Notes: generated by a model not told the origin, from the letters alone. A stretch of 64,000 nt of DNA from Dictyobacter aurantiacus (GCF_003967515.1 NZ_BIFQ01000001.1:1798001-1862000); one strand, 5' to 3'. Numbered from the stretch's first letter, positions 17,229 through 26,198 are shown. Translations and numbers: made by a program.

Positions 17229-18250
17229 TTCGCGCCGCTAATGAACTTTTGAGTACGATTCGCCAGATCCACACCGCCATTCGCGATGAGGTCGTAGCAA
17301 CCTGCGAACGCGACTCGCTGAACGCGTTAAGCGAGATTGTGGCCGATCAGGCCGGCGATACCATCTTCGCCATCGACCGCGTCTCCGAACAGATCCTGCT
17401 CCAACATTTTGAGCAGTTGGGCAGCCGCTGGTCCTTTGTACTGGTGGCCGAGGGTCTGGGGGAAGACGGGCTGATGGTTTTTCCGCCCGAAACCGATCCA
17501 ACCCAGGCCGAACTGGTCATCATCATTGATCCCATCGATGGCACGCGTGGCCTGATGTATCAGAAGCGCGCCGCCTGGATTCTGACCGGCGTAGCCCCCA
17601 ATCGGGGCACGTCCACCAATCTTTCGGACATAGAGCTGGCGGTACAGACTGAGATTCCCCTGGTGAAGCAGCACCTGAGCGATTGTCTGTGGGCCTTCGC
17701 CGGGCAGCCAGCTCAGGGTGAGCGCTATAATCGCCTCACCGGCGAGAGCACGCCACTACATCCTCAGCCATCGCAGGCCCAGACCATCGCTCAGGGCTAT
17801 GGCAACATCTCACGCTTCTTTCCAGGTGTGCGAGCCGAGCTGGCCGCCATCGATGACGAATTGATCCTGCGCACGCTGGGACCCGCCGCTGCTGGTAAGG
17901 TGCAGGCCTTTGAGGACCAGTACATCAGCAGTGGTGGACAGCTCTATGAGCTGATGATGGGGCACGACCGCTGGGTAGCGGATCTGCGTCCGCTGGCCGA
18001 GCCGCTGCTGGCCGCGCGCGGTCAGGCATCCGGTCTCTGCTGCCATCCCTATGATCTCTGTACCGAGTTGATCGCGCGCCAGCTGGGTATCATCATCACC
18101 GACGAACATGGCGAACAGCTTAGCGCCCCTCTGGATGTCTCGACCGATATGTCCTGGATCGGCTACGCGAACAGCGCTATTCACGAGCAGATCGCCCCCG
18201 CGTTGAAAACATTGCTAGCACAACATTTCACTCCAAAATCATCGTCGTAA
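17225..18250 (+). CDS. Inositol-monophosphatase-family phosphatase in the gal operon
   Basis: The 341-residue protein has the metal-binding core DPIDGT at residues 102-107 ([15 protein letters not shown]) and an upstream acidic loop 'VAEGLGED' standing for the usual GEE. A late '[16 protein letters not shown]' replaces the standard WD-x-AAG motif. It is therefore a divergent member that likely keeps Mg-dependent phosphatase chemistry. Translation overlaps galT by ATGA, so it works within the sugar pathway. A sugar-1-phosphate or inositol-type substrate is inference. GCCGGG/CCCGGC (18253-18269) with a short T-run follows the stop and could attenuate expression of the kinase. Confidence 0.8.
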   Translation: MIRAANELLSTIRQIHTAIRDEVVATCERDSLNALSEIVADQAGDTIFAIDRVSEQILLQHFEQLGSRWSFVLVAEGLGEDGLMVFPPETDPTQAELVIIIDPIDGTRGLMYQKRAAWILTGVAPNRGTSTNLSDIELAVQTEIPLVKQHLSDCLWAFAGQPAQGERYNRLTGESTPLHPQPSQAQTIAQGYGNISRFFPGVRAELAAIDDELILRTLGPAAAGKVQAFEDQYISSGGQLYELMMGHDRWVADLRPLAEPLLAARGQASGLCCHPYDLCTELIARQLGIIITDEHGEQLSAPLDVSTDMSWIGYANSAIHEQIAPALKTLLAQHFTPKSSS

Positions 18251-18311
18251 GTGCCGGGCTTGCCCCGGCTTTCCAGCTTAACAAACGGGCAATGAAAGGA
18301 GTCACTCCCTT

Positions 18312-19754
18312 ATGTGGCATTACCAGTCGGGCCAGTACGCCACAGATATAGAACGTCTGCTGACGGATCTCAATACTCGGGCAACCGATTTTTTTTCACC
18401 AGATAAACCGCTCCTGGTGGCGCGTGCCCCCGGCCGTCTGGACCTGATGGGAGGCATCGCCGATTACTCTGGTTCGCTGGTGCTTGAGATGCCGCTAGCG
18501 GTAGCGACCCTGGCCGCCATCCAACCTACCGATGATCCCAGCATCACGGTCTGCAGCACGGCTGCCAGCGAAATTTCGGAGCAGTCCGTGGTCAGCCTGC
18601 CACTCAGCAGTCTACAACGTGCCGACCAGCCACTTGACTATAATGAAGCCCGGCTCCTGCTCAATAGCGATCCAGCGACCTCGTGGGCAGCCTATGTTAT
18701 CGGCGTGGTAGTAATTTTGCAGCGAGAACGGCAGTTGAATCTGACCGGCGGCCTGCGCATCATGATCCACTGTGAGGTCCCCATCGGCAAAGGGGTCAGT
18801 TCTTCGGCCGCCCTGGAGGTCGCAGTAATGCAGGCCCTCCAGGCACACTATCAGCTGCAGATCAGTGGGCGCGAAATGGCGATTCTATGCCAGCGGGTCG
18901 AGAATCTGATCGTGGGTGCCCCTTGTGGGGTAATGGACCAGATGACGGCGGCCTGCGGCGAGGACAATAGTCTGCTGGCCCTGCTCTGCCAGCCTGCGGA
19001 GCTACAGGGATCGGTACCTCTGCCCGAGGATGTCGAGATCTGGGGCATAGACTCAGGAGTGCGCCACGCCGTTTCTGGCGCGGACTATGGCTCGGTACGC
19101 ATCGGCGCCTTTATGGGATACCGCATGATCGCCGACCTGCGCGGCTTTTCCGCTACCGCACAGACCGATACAACCGTCGCGATCGATGATCCCGACTGGC
19201 AAGGCTACCTGGCCAATATCACCCCCTCGCTGTGGGAAAGCCGCTACCGCGATCAGCTTCCTCTGACCATCCAGGGTGCGGACTTTCTGGCGCGCTATGG
19301 CGGTACTACGGATGCCGTCACGCGTATCGATCCCGAGCACAGCTACGCGGTACGCCAGCCAACGGCCCATCCCATCTATGAGCATCACCGCGTACGCCTC
19401 TTCCGCACCCTTTTACAGGACAGCTCCGCCAGCGATGAGCAGTTAAGCCTGCTGGGAGAGCTGATGTATCAATCCCACATCAGCTACAGCGCCTGTGGAT
19501 TAGGCTCGAACGGTACCGATCGCCTGGTTGAGCTGGTACGCGAGGCCGGAACAGCCTCTGGACTCTATGGAGCCAAGATCACCGGTGGTGGTAGTGGCGG
19601 CACCGTAGCCATCCTGGCCCGTATCCATGCCGACAAACAAATTCAGAGATTGGCGACACGCTACGAGCATGAAACAGGCTTAAAAACCACCATCCTGCGC
19701 GGCTCATCACCGGGCGCCTCCGCCTGGGGTAGCTGCGAATTGCGCCATGGTTGA
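18312..19754 (+). CDS. GHMP sugar kinase, L-arabinokinase-like (galactokinase position)
   Basis: The 480-residue kinase has GHMP motif 1 as 'RAPGRLDLMGGIADYSGS' (residues 38-54), motif 2 'PIGKGVSSSAAL' (157-168) and motif 3 'KITGGGSGGTVAIL' (about 422-435). Canonical galactokinases read GRxNLIGEHTDY in motif 1. The form here, plus 'HPIYEHHRV', 'LGELMYQSHISYSACGLGS' and 'LYGAKITGGGSGG', is what I recall from the kinase half of plant L-arabinokinase (ARA1). It lacks the plant N-terminal domain. In this operon it may phosphorylate galactose, arabinose or both to the 1-phosphate. The ATG follows AAAGGAG. Confidence 0.85.
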   Translation: MWHYQSGQYATDIERLLTDLNTRATDFFSPDKPLLVARAPGRLDLMGGIADYSGSLVLEMPLAVATLAAIQPTDDPSITVCSTAASEISEQSVVSLPLSSLQRADQPLDYNEARLLLNSDPATSWAAYVIGVVVILQRERQLNLTGGLRIMIHCEVPIGKGVSSSAALEVAVMQALQAHYQLQISGREMAILCQRVENLIVGAPCGVMDQMTAACGEDNSLLALLCQPAELQGSVPLPEDVEIWGIDSGVRHAVSGADYGSVRIGAFMGYRMIADLRGFSATAQTDTTVAIDDPDWQGYLANITPSLWESRYRDQLPLTIQGADFLARYGGTTDAVTRIDPEHSYAVRQPTAHPIYEHHRVRLFRTLLQDSSASDEQLSLLGELMYQSHISYSACGLGSNGTDRLVELVREAGTASGLYGAKITGGGSGGTVAILARIHADKQIQRLATRYEHETGLKTTILRGSSPGASAWGSCELRHG

Positions 19755-20061
19755 CCGGACGAGGAAGCCGCAAGCCGGGGCATGATATTTAACAAATAAA
19801 GCTGGTATAAAGCGGGGAGGTGCAGGAGGGCCGGCCCTCCTGCCGGGGGTGTGGGGCGAGCATGCTGGGAGCATGCTCAAGTCCCCCACCAATCCCCCTT
19901 CCCCTTTCCCCGCCGCTGGCGGGGATACATGAGGCATGTTATGCCACGTTAAAAAGTTAAAGATCATAGCCCGGCCGCTACTTGTATACGGTACAATGTA
20001 CATGTTAAACTGAGGCCGTCAAATTGCAAGGCTGTTTTTTCGATAAAGATAAATAAGGAAA
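19755..20061. other. 307-bp spacer between the kinase and carbonic anhydrase genes
   Basis: No gene is supported. Most of it is the GC-rich repeat at 19822-19924. The final 60 bases are AT-rich and must carry the carbonic anhydrase promoter; TACAAT near 19993 is a possible -10 but has no good -35. Confidence 0.6.
19822..19924. repeat. GCAGGAGGGCC-family repeat, copy 1
   Basis: A perfect 22-nt palindrome (19822-19843) is followed by a GTGGGG/CCCCAC stem (19851-19856, 19884-19889) that encloses a GAGCATGCT hairpin (19858-19878). Then comes CCCCGC/GCGGGG (19908-19924). The first two parts recur in the same order at 31011-31058. Confidence 0.75.
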
Positions 20062-20646
20062 ATGACTTTGATGCTTCAAGATATTTTAGCTCACAATGAG
20101 CGCTTCCTTCAGCAAACAACGCTGCCCCACGTTGGACATGCTCCGAGTAAGCATACGGCGGTAGTTACGTGTATGGATTGTCGCCTGGTCAACATGTTTG
20201 AGCCCGCCCTGGGTCTGGAGCGCGGCGATGTGCTGGAACTGCGCACGGCTGGCGCCACTATCTCATCACCTGAGCGTGCTAAAGCGGACAACGATCTGAT
20301 TCGTTCTCTGGCCGGTGGCGTCTACCTGCTGGGGGTGCGCCAGGTCTTCGTGGTCGGACACACCGAGTGCGGCCTCTCAAAAGTCGACCCGACCGTTCTG
20401 ACCTCAGCCATGCAGGCGCTGGGAGTCGATCCACAACAATTGATCCAGCAATGCAACCTCAAGGATGCCAACGGGCTGGTTGATTGGATCGGTGCCTTTA
20501 AAGATGTACATCTCAATGTGCAAGAAGTGGTTGACATTATTCGCCAGAGTCCCTTCTTGCCCCGGATTCCAGTCTATGGACTGGTCATCGATATCAATAC
20601 GGGTAAATTAACCGTTGTCGACGATGGAAGCAAAGCGAAAGCATAA
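20062..20646 (+). CDS. Beta-class carbonic anhydrase
   Basis: Zinc enzyme that interconverts CO2 and bicarbonate in the cytoplasm. The 194-residue protein has the four expected active-site residues: Cys37 and Asp39 in 'CMDCRL', and His100 and Cys103 in 'GHTECG'. It belongs to the short, mycobacterial Rv1284-like branch by length and by 'DVLELRTAGATIS'. The start follows AAGGAAA at about five bases. It is a single-gene unit ending in a 30-bp-arm hairpin. Confidence 0.94.
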   Translation: MTLMLQDILAHNERFLQQTTLPHVGHAPSKHTAVVTCMDCRLVNMFEPALGLERGDVLELRTAGATISSPERAKADNDLIRSLAGGVYLLGVRQVFVVGHTECGLSKVDPTVLTSAMQALGVDPQQLIQQCNLKDANGLVDWIGAFKDVHLNVQEVVDIIRQSPFLPRIPVYGLVIDINTGKLTVVDDGSKAKA

Positions 20647-20715
20647 ATTTCATCTTTTTTGTGTGGTGGCGCAAGCGCGCGCCGGTTGCGCCACCACACA
20701 AAAAAGATGAAATTT
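20645..20715. terminator. Long hairpin at the carbonic anhydrase 3' end
   Basis: Perfect 30-bp arms (20645-20674 and 20686-20715) flank an 11-nt loop. The left arm starts inside the TAA stop codon. The right arm ends in ATTT followed by TTC, a weak T-run, so it may act as a terminator. Confidence 0.8.
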
Positions 20716-20733
20716 TTCGCATGTGGTACAATG

Positions 20734-20874
20734 CGGGTAATCACTGACACCCTGTGCCATGATTACCCGGGGTTATTTTCAGGAGTCACGTACTGCAAGC
20801 GTCCATAGGCGAAGGTACGTGCTCTTTATTATGTTCCAAACCTTATACTCCGCTCCTTTGCATATGAGGAGCGG
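20734..20874 (+). other. Structured leader upstream of isocitrate dehydrogenase
   Basis: Three stems occur in series before the gene: CGGGTAATCA/TGATTACCCG (20734-20769), CACGTAC/GTACGTG (20787-20821) and CCGCTCCT/AGGAGCGG (20850-20874). The last lies just before GGAGAAAGGA. No known riboswitch class is recognised. Confidence 0.35.
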
Positions 20875-20901
20875 TCAGGCGGAGAAAGGACTCCTAAACG
20901 A

Positions 20902-22347
20902 ATGGCAAACAAGACACCAATTACAGTGGCCCACGGTGATGGTATCGGGCCGGAAATTATGGATGCGACCCTCCATATTATCGAGGCGGCGGGTGCCCAG
21001 ATTGAGCCTGAAACCATCGAAGTTGGCGAAAAGGTCTATCTACGTGGTATTAGCGCCGGAATTGAGCCCAGCGCGTGGGAATCGCTGCGCCGCACCCGGG
21101 TCTTCCTTAAAGCTCCTATCACTACGCCACAGGGTGGTGGCTATAAGAGCCTGAACGTGACAACACGCACCACCTTTGGCCTCTACGCCAACGTCCGTCC
21201 CTGCGTCTCCTATTATCCATTTGTCGATACCAAGCATCCTGTCATGGATGTAGTAATCATTCGTGAAAATGAAGAGGATACGTACACCGGTATCGAGTAT
21301 CGCCAGACGAATGATATGATGGAGTCGCTGAAGCTGATCAGCCGCCCTGGTTCAGAGAAGATCATTCGCTACGCCTTTGAATATGCACGCGCCAATAATC
21401 GCAAAAAAGTCACCTGCTTCATGAAAGACAATATCATGAAGATTACCGATGGCCTCTTCCACAAGGTCTTTGATGAGATCGCCAAAGAGTACCCCGATAT
21501 TGAGAATGAGAGCTGGATCGTCGATATCGGTTCCGCCAAGTTGGCCGATACCCCTGAGGCCTTCGACGTTGTGGTGATGCCAAACCTGTATGGTGATATC
21601 CTGTCGGACGTGGCGGCTCAGATCGCCGGTTCGGTCGGACTCGCTGGCTCGGCCAATATCGGTGAGCAGTGCGCGATGTTCGAGGCCATCCACGGTTCAG
21701 CCCCCCGTCGCGCTGGACAGAACCTGGCCAATCCTTCTGGCCTGCTGCTGGCCGCGGTAATGATGCTGGTCCATATCGATCAGCCTGAAGTCGCGACCCG
21801 CGTGCACAACGCCTGGCTGCGCACGATGGAGGATGGTATCCATACCTACGACATCTTTGAAGAGGGTGTCAGCAAGCAGAAGGTTGGCACGAGAGAATTC
21901 GCCGAGGCCGTAATTGCGCGCCTGGGACAGGAGCCTCAGACCCTGAAGGCGGTGCACTATGCTTCCGCCCCCAAACAGGAGACCAGTGAGCAGATTGAGC
22001 GCCAGCGCGTCGTGAGCAAGAAAGAGCTGGTTGGCGTAGATGTCTTCCTGGATTGGGCCGAGCATGATACCGAGAAGCTGGCTGCCCTCCTGCAGCAGGC
22101 CAACGGCGATGGTCTCGAATTGAAGCTGATCACCAACCGTGGAGCGCGCGTCTGGCCCCATGGTCTCCCCGAGACCTTCACGACCGACCACTGGCGCAGC
22201 CGCTTCCTAAGCAAAGGCACCATCAACCACGCCCAGATCACCTCACTGCTCCAGCGCATCAATGAGAGCGGCCTGGACTTCATCAAAATCGAGAACCTCT
22301 ACGACTTTGATGGCCAGCCCGGCTACTCATCCGTTTCCGGCGCTTAA
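20902..22347 (+). CDS. icd: NADP-type isocitrate dehydrogenase (Thermus-like, long form)
   Basis: Oxidises isocitrate to 2-oxoglutarate in the TCA cycle. The 481-residue protein has the beta-decarboxylating dehydrogenase core: 'HGDGIGPEIMDATLHII' at residues 10-26, 'IIRENEEDTYTGIEYRQ', and the metal/cofactor region 'MPNLYGDILSDVAAQIAGSVGLAGSANIG'. An extra C-terminal domain of about 130 residues (after 'KELVGVDVFLDWAE') is the hallmark of the Thermus thermophilus/Rickettsia type. NADP use is inferred from the family. The start follows GGAGAAAGGA. A structured leader precedes it and a 25-bp hairpin follows. Confidence 0.92.
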   Translation: MANKTPITVAHGDGIGPEIMDATLHIIEAAGAQIEPETIEVGEKVYLRGISAGIEPSAWESLRRTRVFLKAPITTPQGGGYKSLNVTTRTTFGLYANVRPCVSYYPFVDTKHPVMDVVIIRENEEDTYTGIEYRQTNDMMESLKLISRPGSEKIIRYAFEYARANNRKKVTCFMKDNIMKITDGLFHKVFDEIAKEYPDIENESWIVDIGSAKLADTPEAFDVVVMPNLYGDILSDVAAQIAGSVGLAGSANIGEQCAMFEAIHGSAPRRAGQNLANPSGLLLAAVMMLVHIDQPEVATRVHNAWLRTMEDGIHTYDIFEEGVSKQKVGTREFAEAVIARLGQEPQTLKAVHYASAPKQETSEQIERQRVVSKKELVGVDVFLDWAEHDTEKLAALLQQANGDGLELKLITNRGARVWPHGLPETFTTDHWRSRFLSKGTINHAQITSLLQRINESGLDFIKIENLYDFDGQPGYSSVSGA

Positions 22348-22361
22348 GCGTCAAAAAAAAC

Positions 22362-22427
22362 AGTAAGAAAGGACCGTGTATGTGCCATCCGCTCAAGCGG
22401 ACGGCACATACACGGTCCTTTCTTACT
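22362..22427. terminator. Long hairpin at the icd 3' end
   Basis: Perfect 25-bp arms (22362-22386, 22403-22427) enclose a 16-nt loop that itself pairs as CCGC/GCGG. AAAAAAAA precedes the left arm and TAATAAAAAAA follows the right arm. It is thus closer to a terminator for leftward than rightward transcription, but lies behind a rightward gene. Confidence 0.75.
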
Positions 22428-22535
22428 TAATAAAAAAATATCATTGTGTATCATGTTGCAATATACTGTCGTATGATACAATGGAGACGTTATTGCCTTC
22501 GTATTAGTCATTGCCAGAAAAAAGTGAATAACTGT

Positions 22536-23288
22536 ATGCAGACCCATATCTATAAAAATTCGACCAGTTTCTTGCTGATCCTGGTCTGTGCCTTTATGCT
22601 ATTTTTAAGCGCCTGTGGCGGCTCCAGCAGTCCGGTTAAAACCAATCAGCCAGCTACCACTCCTACAGCTACCACGGTTGCCAGTGCAAAGCTTCTCAAC
22701 GGACCGCTGGTATATGTTGCGCTCGGAGCTTCAGACGCGGTCGGGGTGGGAAGCCAGCAGCCGGGGTCCCAGGGCTATGTCCCTTTGATTTCTGATCGTC
22801 TGCCCAAGGGATCACACATGATTAACCTGGGCGTCAGTGGGATCCACCTGCATGAAGCATTGACCCGAGAGCTCCCGCTGGCTCTGAACACCGATCCGCA
22901 GTTGATTACGATCTGGCTGGTCACCAACGACTTTATCGCAGGCGTCCCTTACAATGACTATATGCACGATCTTGATTCTATGCTCAAACAATTGCACTCA
23001 CAGACCCAGGCCCGCATGGTTATGGCCAACCTGCCAGATCTGACACGTCTACCTGCTTTTGCGCGGAGCAGTGCCGCCCAAAAAACGCAGATGCGATCCG
23101 AGATCCAGCGCTGGAATGCCAGCATTGCCAGCCTGGCACATAAGTATGGTGTTACGCTGGTTGACCTTACTGCTGAGGATAGCCTGCTCACCTCACATCC
23201 CGAATATATCAGCGGTGACGGCTTCCATCCAAGCGCCGCCGGTTATGTACAGCTCTCAAACCTCTTCTGGCAGGCCATCAAATCCTGA
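22536..23288 (+). CDS. SGNH/GDSL-family lipoprotein hydrolase
   Basis: The 250-residue protein begins with a lipoprotein signal: a basic start, a hydrophobic run 'FLLILVCAFMLFL' and lipobox LSAC followed by GGSSS, so it should be lipid-anchored outside the membrane. A Thr/Pro linker precedes the hydrolase domain. That domain has block I 'VYVALGASDAVGVG' (nucleophile Ser in GAS), block III 'WLVTNDFIAG' and the catalytic Asp/His pair in 'GDGFHPSAAGY'. Substrates of this fold are esters of many kinds. The ATG at 22536 is chosen because it starts the signal peptide. Monocistronic. Confidence 0.87.
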   Translation: MQTHIYKNSTSFLLILVCAFMLFLSACGGSSSPVKTNQPATTPTATTVASAKLLNGPLVYVALGASDAVGVGSQQPGSQGYVPLISDRLPKGSHMINLGVSGIHLHEALTRELPLALNTDPQLITIWLVTNDFIAGVPYNDYMHDLDSMLKQLHSQTQARMVMANLPDLTRLPAFARSSAAQKTQMRSEIQRWNASIASLAHKYGVTLVDLTAEDSLLTSHPEYISGDGFHPSAAGYVQLSNLFWQAIKS

Positions 23289-23298
23289 TCATGGCATA

Positions 23299-23356
23299 GA
23301 GCAAACGCATAGAGCGGCAGACACACGGGGGTATCTGCCGCTCTATGCGTTTGCTC
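23299..23356. repeat. Long inverted repeat between convergent SGNH and phoU genes
   Basis: Perfect 23-bp arms (23299-23321 and 23334-23356, starting GAGCAAACGC) flank a 12-nt loop. It starts 10 bp after one stop codon and ends 4 bp before the opposing one. No T-run is present on either side. Confidence 0.85.
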
Positions 23357-23360
23357 TCAA

Positions 23361-24110
23361 TTATTGCTTCTCTGAAGAGGCGATAATTTCGTTTTCGCCT
23401 TCAACGGTAAATACCAGGCGTTCACAGATATTGGTGCAGTGGTCAGCGACGCGCTCTAGCTTGTGGGCGATCCATAAGAGATAGGTGACGCGCTGCAAAG
23501 CCTTGGAGTCATTCTGCAACGTAGGAATGGCATGGGCGCCAGCCATCATGGCCATCAGATCATGGCGCACCAGGTGATAGCGCACATCCACCACGTCGTC
23601 CTCTTCCCAGATGTAGCGAGCCGCCTTCACATCGCGCTCAGCCAACGCCTTCATGGCCCCCTGTAAGACGCGACGCGCCTCTCGACCCAGTTCAAGGATG
23701 CCGCGCAGAGCCGTGGCTTCAGAAACCTGGGTATCACCAGTGGTTGCGGTACTTACAATTCCATCACCGCTACGCAAGGGTGCCATGCGCAAAAGAATCT
23801 GAGCGATACCAGCTGCCCCATCACCTGTACGCTCCAGATCACCAGCAATGGCCAGGGCCGACGTTAGATAGCGCAGATCGCGACCACCAAGAGGCTGCTG
23901 CATCGTTAGCAGGCGAATAGCATGTTCCTCCACTGTCTTACGTAAGCTATCAATTGTTGAATCAGCTTCAATGACCATACCCGCCTGTGCGAGATCGCCA
24001 GTCGCCAGGGCCTGCAGAGATTTATCTAATGCCTCATCGACGAGGGCACCTAAACGTTGAATCTGAGAATCCAACTCCTGTAATTCTCTATCTAATGTTG
24101 ATCTTGCCAT
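23361..24110 (-). CDS. phoU: PhoU-family phosphate signalling protein
   Basis: The 249-residue protein has two PhoU helical-bundle repeats (about residues 5-105 and 125-225). The first shows 'TIDSLRKTVEEHAIRLLTMQQPLGGRDLRYLTSALAIAGDLERTGDGA'. The second shows 'VDVRYHLVRHDLMAMM' and 'LLWIAHKLERVADHCTNICER', with the conserved E/D-x-x-D metal-cluster residues. PhoU restrains the PhoR/PhoB system and the Pst transporter, but neither is in this window. The start follows GAGGAGAGTT. Confidence 0.93.
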   Translation of the reverse strand: MARSTLDRELQELDSQIQRLGALVDEALDKSLQALATGDLAQAGMVIEADSTIDSLRKTVEEHAIRLLTMQQPLGGRDLRYLTSALAIAGDLERTGDGAAGIAQILLRMAPLRSGDGIVSTATTGDTQVSEATALRGILELGREARRVLQGAMKALAERDVKAARYIWEEDDVVDVRYHLVRHDLMAMMAGAHAIPTLQNDSKALQRVTYLLWIAHKLERVADHCTNICERLVFTVEGENEIIASSEKQ

Positions 24111-24510
24111 TCAACTCTCCTCACTCGGTTCTTATTGGCAATGCTATCACAAGCAATCGAAAGCATCACTTACTTGTAACCAGCTACAAATACCTTTTAA
24201 TTGAAAGGAACAAATCAAATATTCAATCGATACATCATCAATTCCAGTTACTATTAGCGATAACTAAAAATAGCACAAATCTTTGCGTTAAAGAGGACTT
24301 TAGATGCATGCAATACTCTAATCTGCATATAAATTTGCACACTAAGCATAGTGTAGCATATTTATCAGAGGAATGATAGAGTCATAGTCTAACCCCACAT
24401 TCTATTCTTTAGGGATAAGGCTTTACAAACTATAGTGTATCATGGAACGCACATAGAGTACCTTCTTATGCATGATAAACAAATATAAACCATATACTTG
24501 AAAAGCATCT
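24111..24510. other. 400-bp AT-rich spacer
   Basis: AT-rich region between the phoU start and the stop of the receiver gene. No gene, strong hairpin or repeat was seen. The phoU promoter must lie here on the minus strand but is not obvious. Confidence 0.5.
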
Positions 24511-24927
24511 TTATATATCCCTGTTATGAAGAGCAGAGGAACTGGTTTTAAATACTTGTTTTATGGTTAACAAGAGAGAATCGATATCAAAGGGCTTATA
24601 GACAACCTTCACTCCCTGCGCTGACAGATATCCTTCCTGCTCCTGCACTTCATCAATAGCGGTAGTGCAGATAATAATGGGGATATGGGAAGTGGGACGA
24701 TACATTTTGAGCATCTGTAACATCTGCCAACCACTTTTCTGACTCCCATAAATAAAGTCGAGAATAATAAGATCAGGCTGGATATGCTCAATTTCCTGCG
24801 TCTTTTGCATTGGATACGATGACAGAAACACCTCAAAACCTTCTTCTTCTAGCAGGACACGAAACAGGTCGAGGATAGCCTCAGTATCATTGATAACCAA
24901 TACTCTCTTCTTTGCATCTTTCATCAT
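24511..24927 (-). CDS. Stand-alone response-regulator receiver protein
   Basis: The product is about 138 residues and consists of one CheY-like domain. The phosphoacceptor is Asp57 in 'DLIILDF', Thr is in 'IICTTA' and Lys in 'VYKPFD'. The acidic pocket reads VINDTE, so one of the usual paired acids is Asn. There is no output domain. The start at 24927 (or 24924) is chosen because AGGAAAGG stands about ten bases upstream; a longer frame to 24972 has no ribosome binding site. No histidine kinase is nearby, so its partner is unknown. Confidence 0.85.
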   Translation of the reverse strand: MMKDAKKRVLVINDTEAILDLFRVLLEEEGFEVFLSSYPMQKTQEIEHIQPDLIILDFIYGSQKSGWQMLQMLKMYRPTSHIPIIICTTAIDEVQEQEGYLSAQGVKVVYKPFDIDSLLLTIKQVFKTSSSALHNRDI

Positions 24928-25214
24928 CAGTGTATAGCCTTTCCTGGGTATTTTTTCTGACGACCTTAACACGTCTTGCGGAATTTATTAGTAACAGAGC
25001 ATCCCAGCAACCCTTACGGCCAAAAAAATGTGGTTATAATAAGCAAACATACACATATTAATAATCTATTTAAAGCAACCATACTCCCACCTCATTACAC
25101 TGAAATAATGCGACCATTTTTTACTATACAAGCATAACTCGTAATATTAATATAAATAAAAGAGTGCTGATACTTGCGTTCTCCAGCCCCGTAGGCATCT
25201 GAAAAGCAACGCAA
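24928..25214. other. AT-rich spacer between divergent genes
   Basis: About 290 bp of AT-rich sequence between the receiver and the deacetylase gene. No gene or strong structure was seen. Confidence 0.5.
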
Positions 25215-25244
25215 TTGACAGTCATTCTTAGCGCATGCTACATT
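25215..25244 (+). promoter_or_regulatory. Candidate promoter of the PIG-L deacetylase gene
   Basis: TTGACA (25215-25220, perfect -35), an 18-bp spacer and TACATT (25239-25244) stand about 50 bp before the start codon. Confidence 0.65.
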
Positions 25245-25295
25245 AGCAGAAAGGTTCCATCCACAAGGCAGGCAGTAGAAAAAGGAACAAAAACC

Positions 25296-26135
25296 ATGTC
25301 AACGAAAAGACTACTTGGCGTTTTTGCCCACCCCGATGACGAGGGACTTATCAGCGGTGCTCTGCTGAAATATCAGGAACTAGGTGTTGAGACCGGCCTT
25401 GTCTATGCTACGCGTGGGGAAGTCGGAGAATCTTCCGACCCGATCCTGACCGCACCAAACAACCTTGGTGAGATTCGTGAGGAGGAGATGCGTGAGGCCG
25501 CCCGGGTGCTCAATGTCCAGCATCTATGGTTTCTGGGGTATCGTGACTCAGGGATGCCTGATACACCCGCCAACCAGCATCCCCAGGCGCTCATCAATGC
25601 CAATGCAGCCGAAGTAATTGGCAAGATCGTTAAGATCATCCGCGAATTTCAACCACAGGTCATTGTGACGTTTGATGAATCCGGGGGCTATGGTCATCCA
25701 GATCACATTGCCATCTATAAGTACACGATTGGAGCCTTTCATGCCGCGGCCGATAACGATCTCTATCCTGAGATGGGCCCTGGCTATTCCGCCTGCAAGC
25801 TGTACTATACCTCGTATTCACGCCGCCAGGTGTTGATGATGTCCGAGTGGATTCAGGATCAGGCCTTTGACAATGTATTCAAAAATCTGGACCTTGAACA
25901 TTCGGGCTTTGATGATAATCAGATCAGTGTCCTGCTGGATGTTGAGGACTGGCAGCAGGAGAAGAAACGCTCGTGGGATATGCATCGCAGCGAGGTAGAT
26001 TCGGTGCTCCCGATCATTCGCCTGCCGCGCGAGCTACAGCGCAAGTGGCGCAGTTCCGAATACTTTCAACTGGCCACCTCGCGCGTGGGCAACGACAACA
26101 TGGGTGAGAATGATCTGTTTGCCCATGTCCCTTGA
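25296..26135 (+). CDS. PIG-L family N-acetylglucosaminyl deacetylase
   Basis: The 279-residue protein belongs to the zinc-dependent LmbE/PIG-L family that removes acetyl groups from GlcNAc-type conjugates. Zn motifs are AHPDDE (residues 11-16) and HPDH (133-136), with 'ATRGEVGES' between them. The length is close to MshB/Mca, enzymes of mycothiol synthesis and detoxification, and to bacillithiol BshB. No thiol-cofactor ligase or glycosyltransferase gene is adjacent, so the exact substrate is open. The ATG at 25296 follows AAAAGGAAC; the upstream in-frame start overlaps the promoter and is rejected. Confidence 0.88.
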   Translation: MSTKRLLGVFAHPDDEGLISGALLKYQELGVETGLVYATRGEVGESSDPILTAPNNLGEIREEEMREAARVLNVQHLWFLGYRDSGMPDTPANQHPQALINANAAEVIGKIVKIIREFQPQVIVTFDESGGYGHPDHIAIYKYTIGAFHAAADNDLYPEMGPGYSACKLYYTSYSRRQVLMMSEWIQDQAFDNVFKNLDLEHSGFDDNQISVLLDVEDWQQEKKRSWDMHRSEVDSVLPIIRLPRELQRKWRSSEYFQLATSRVGNDNMGENDLFAHVP

Positions 26136-26147
26136 TAGGGAGATAAA

Positions 26148-26189
26148 CACATAAAAAAACTTCTCCAGGCAGAGAGGTTTTTTTATGTG
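26148..26189. terminator. Bidirectional terminator between convergent genes
   Basis: An 18-bp stem with one T/G position (26148-26165 and 26172-26189) and a CAGGCA loop carries a seven-T run in the arm on both strands. It lies between the deacetylase and murJ stop codons. Confidence 0.85.
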
Positions 26190-26198
26190 CTCAACCGC

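Noticed and set aside
18312..19754. Simple annotation as galK
   Set aside because: Motif 1 and several conserved blocks fit L-arabinokinase better; the operon context alone does not settle the substrate.
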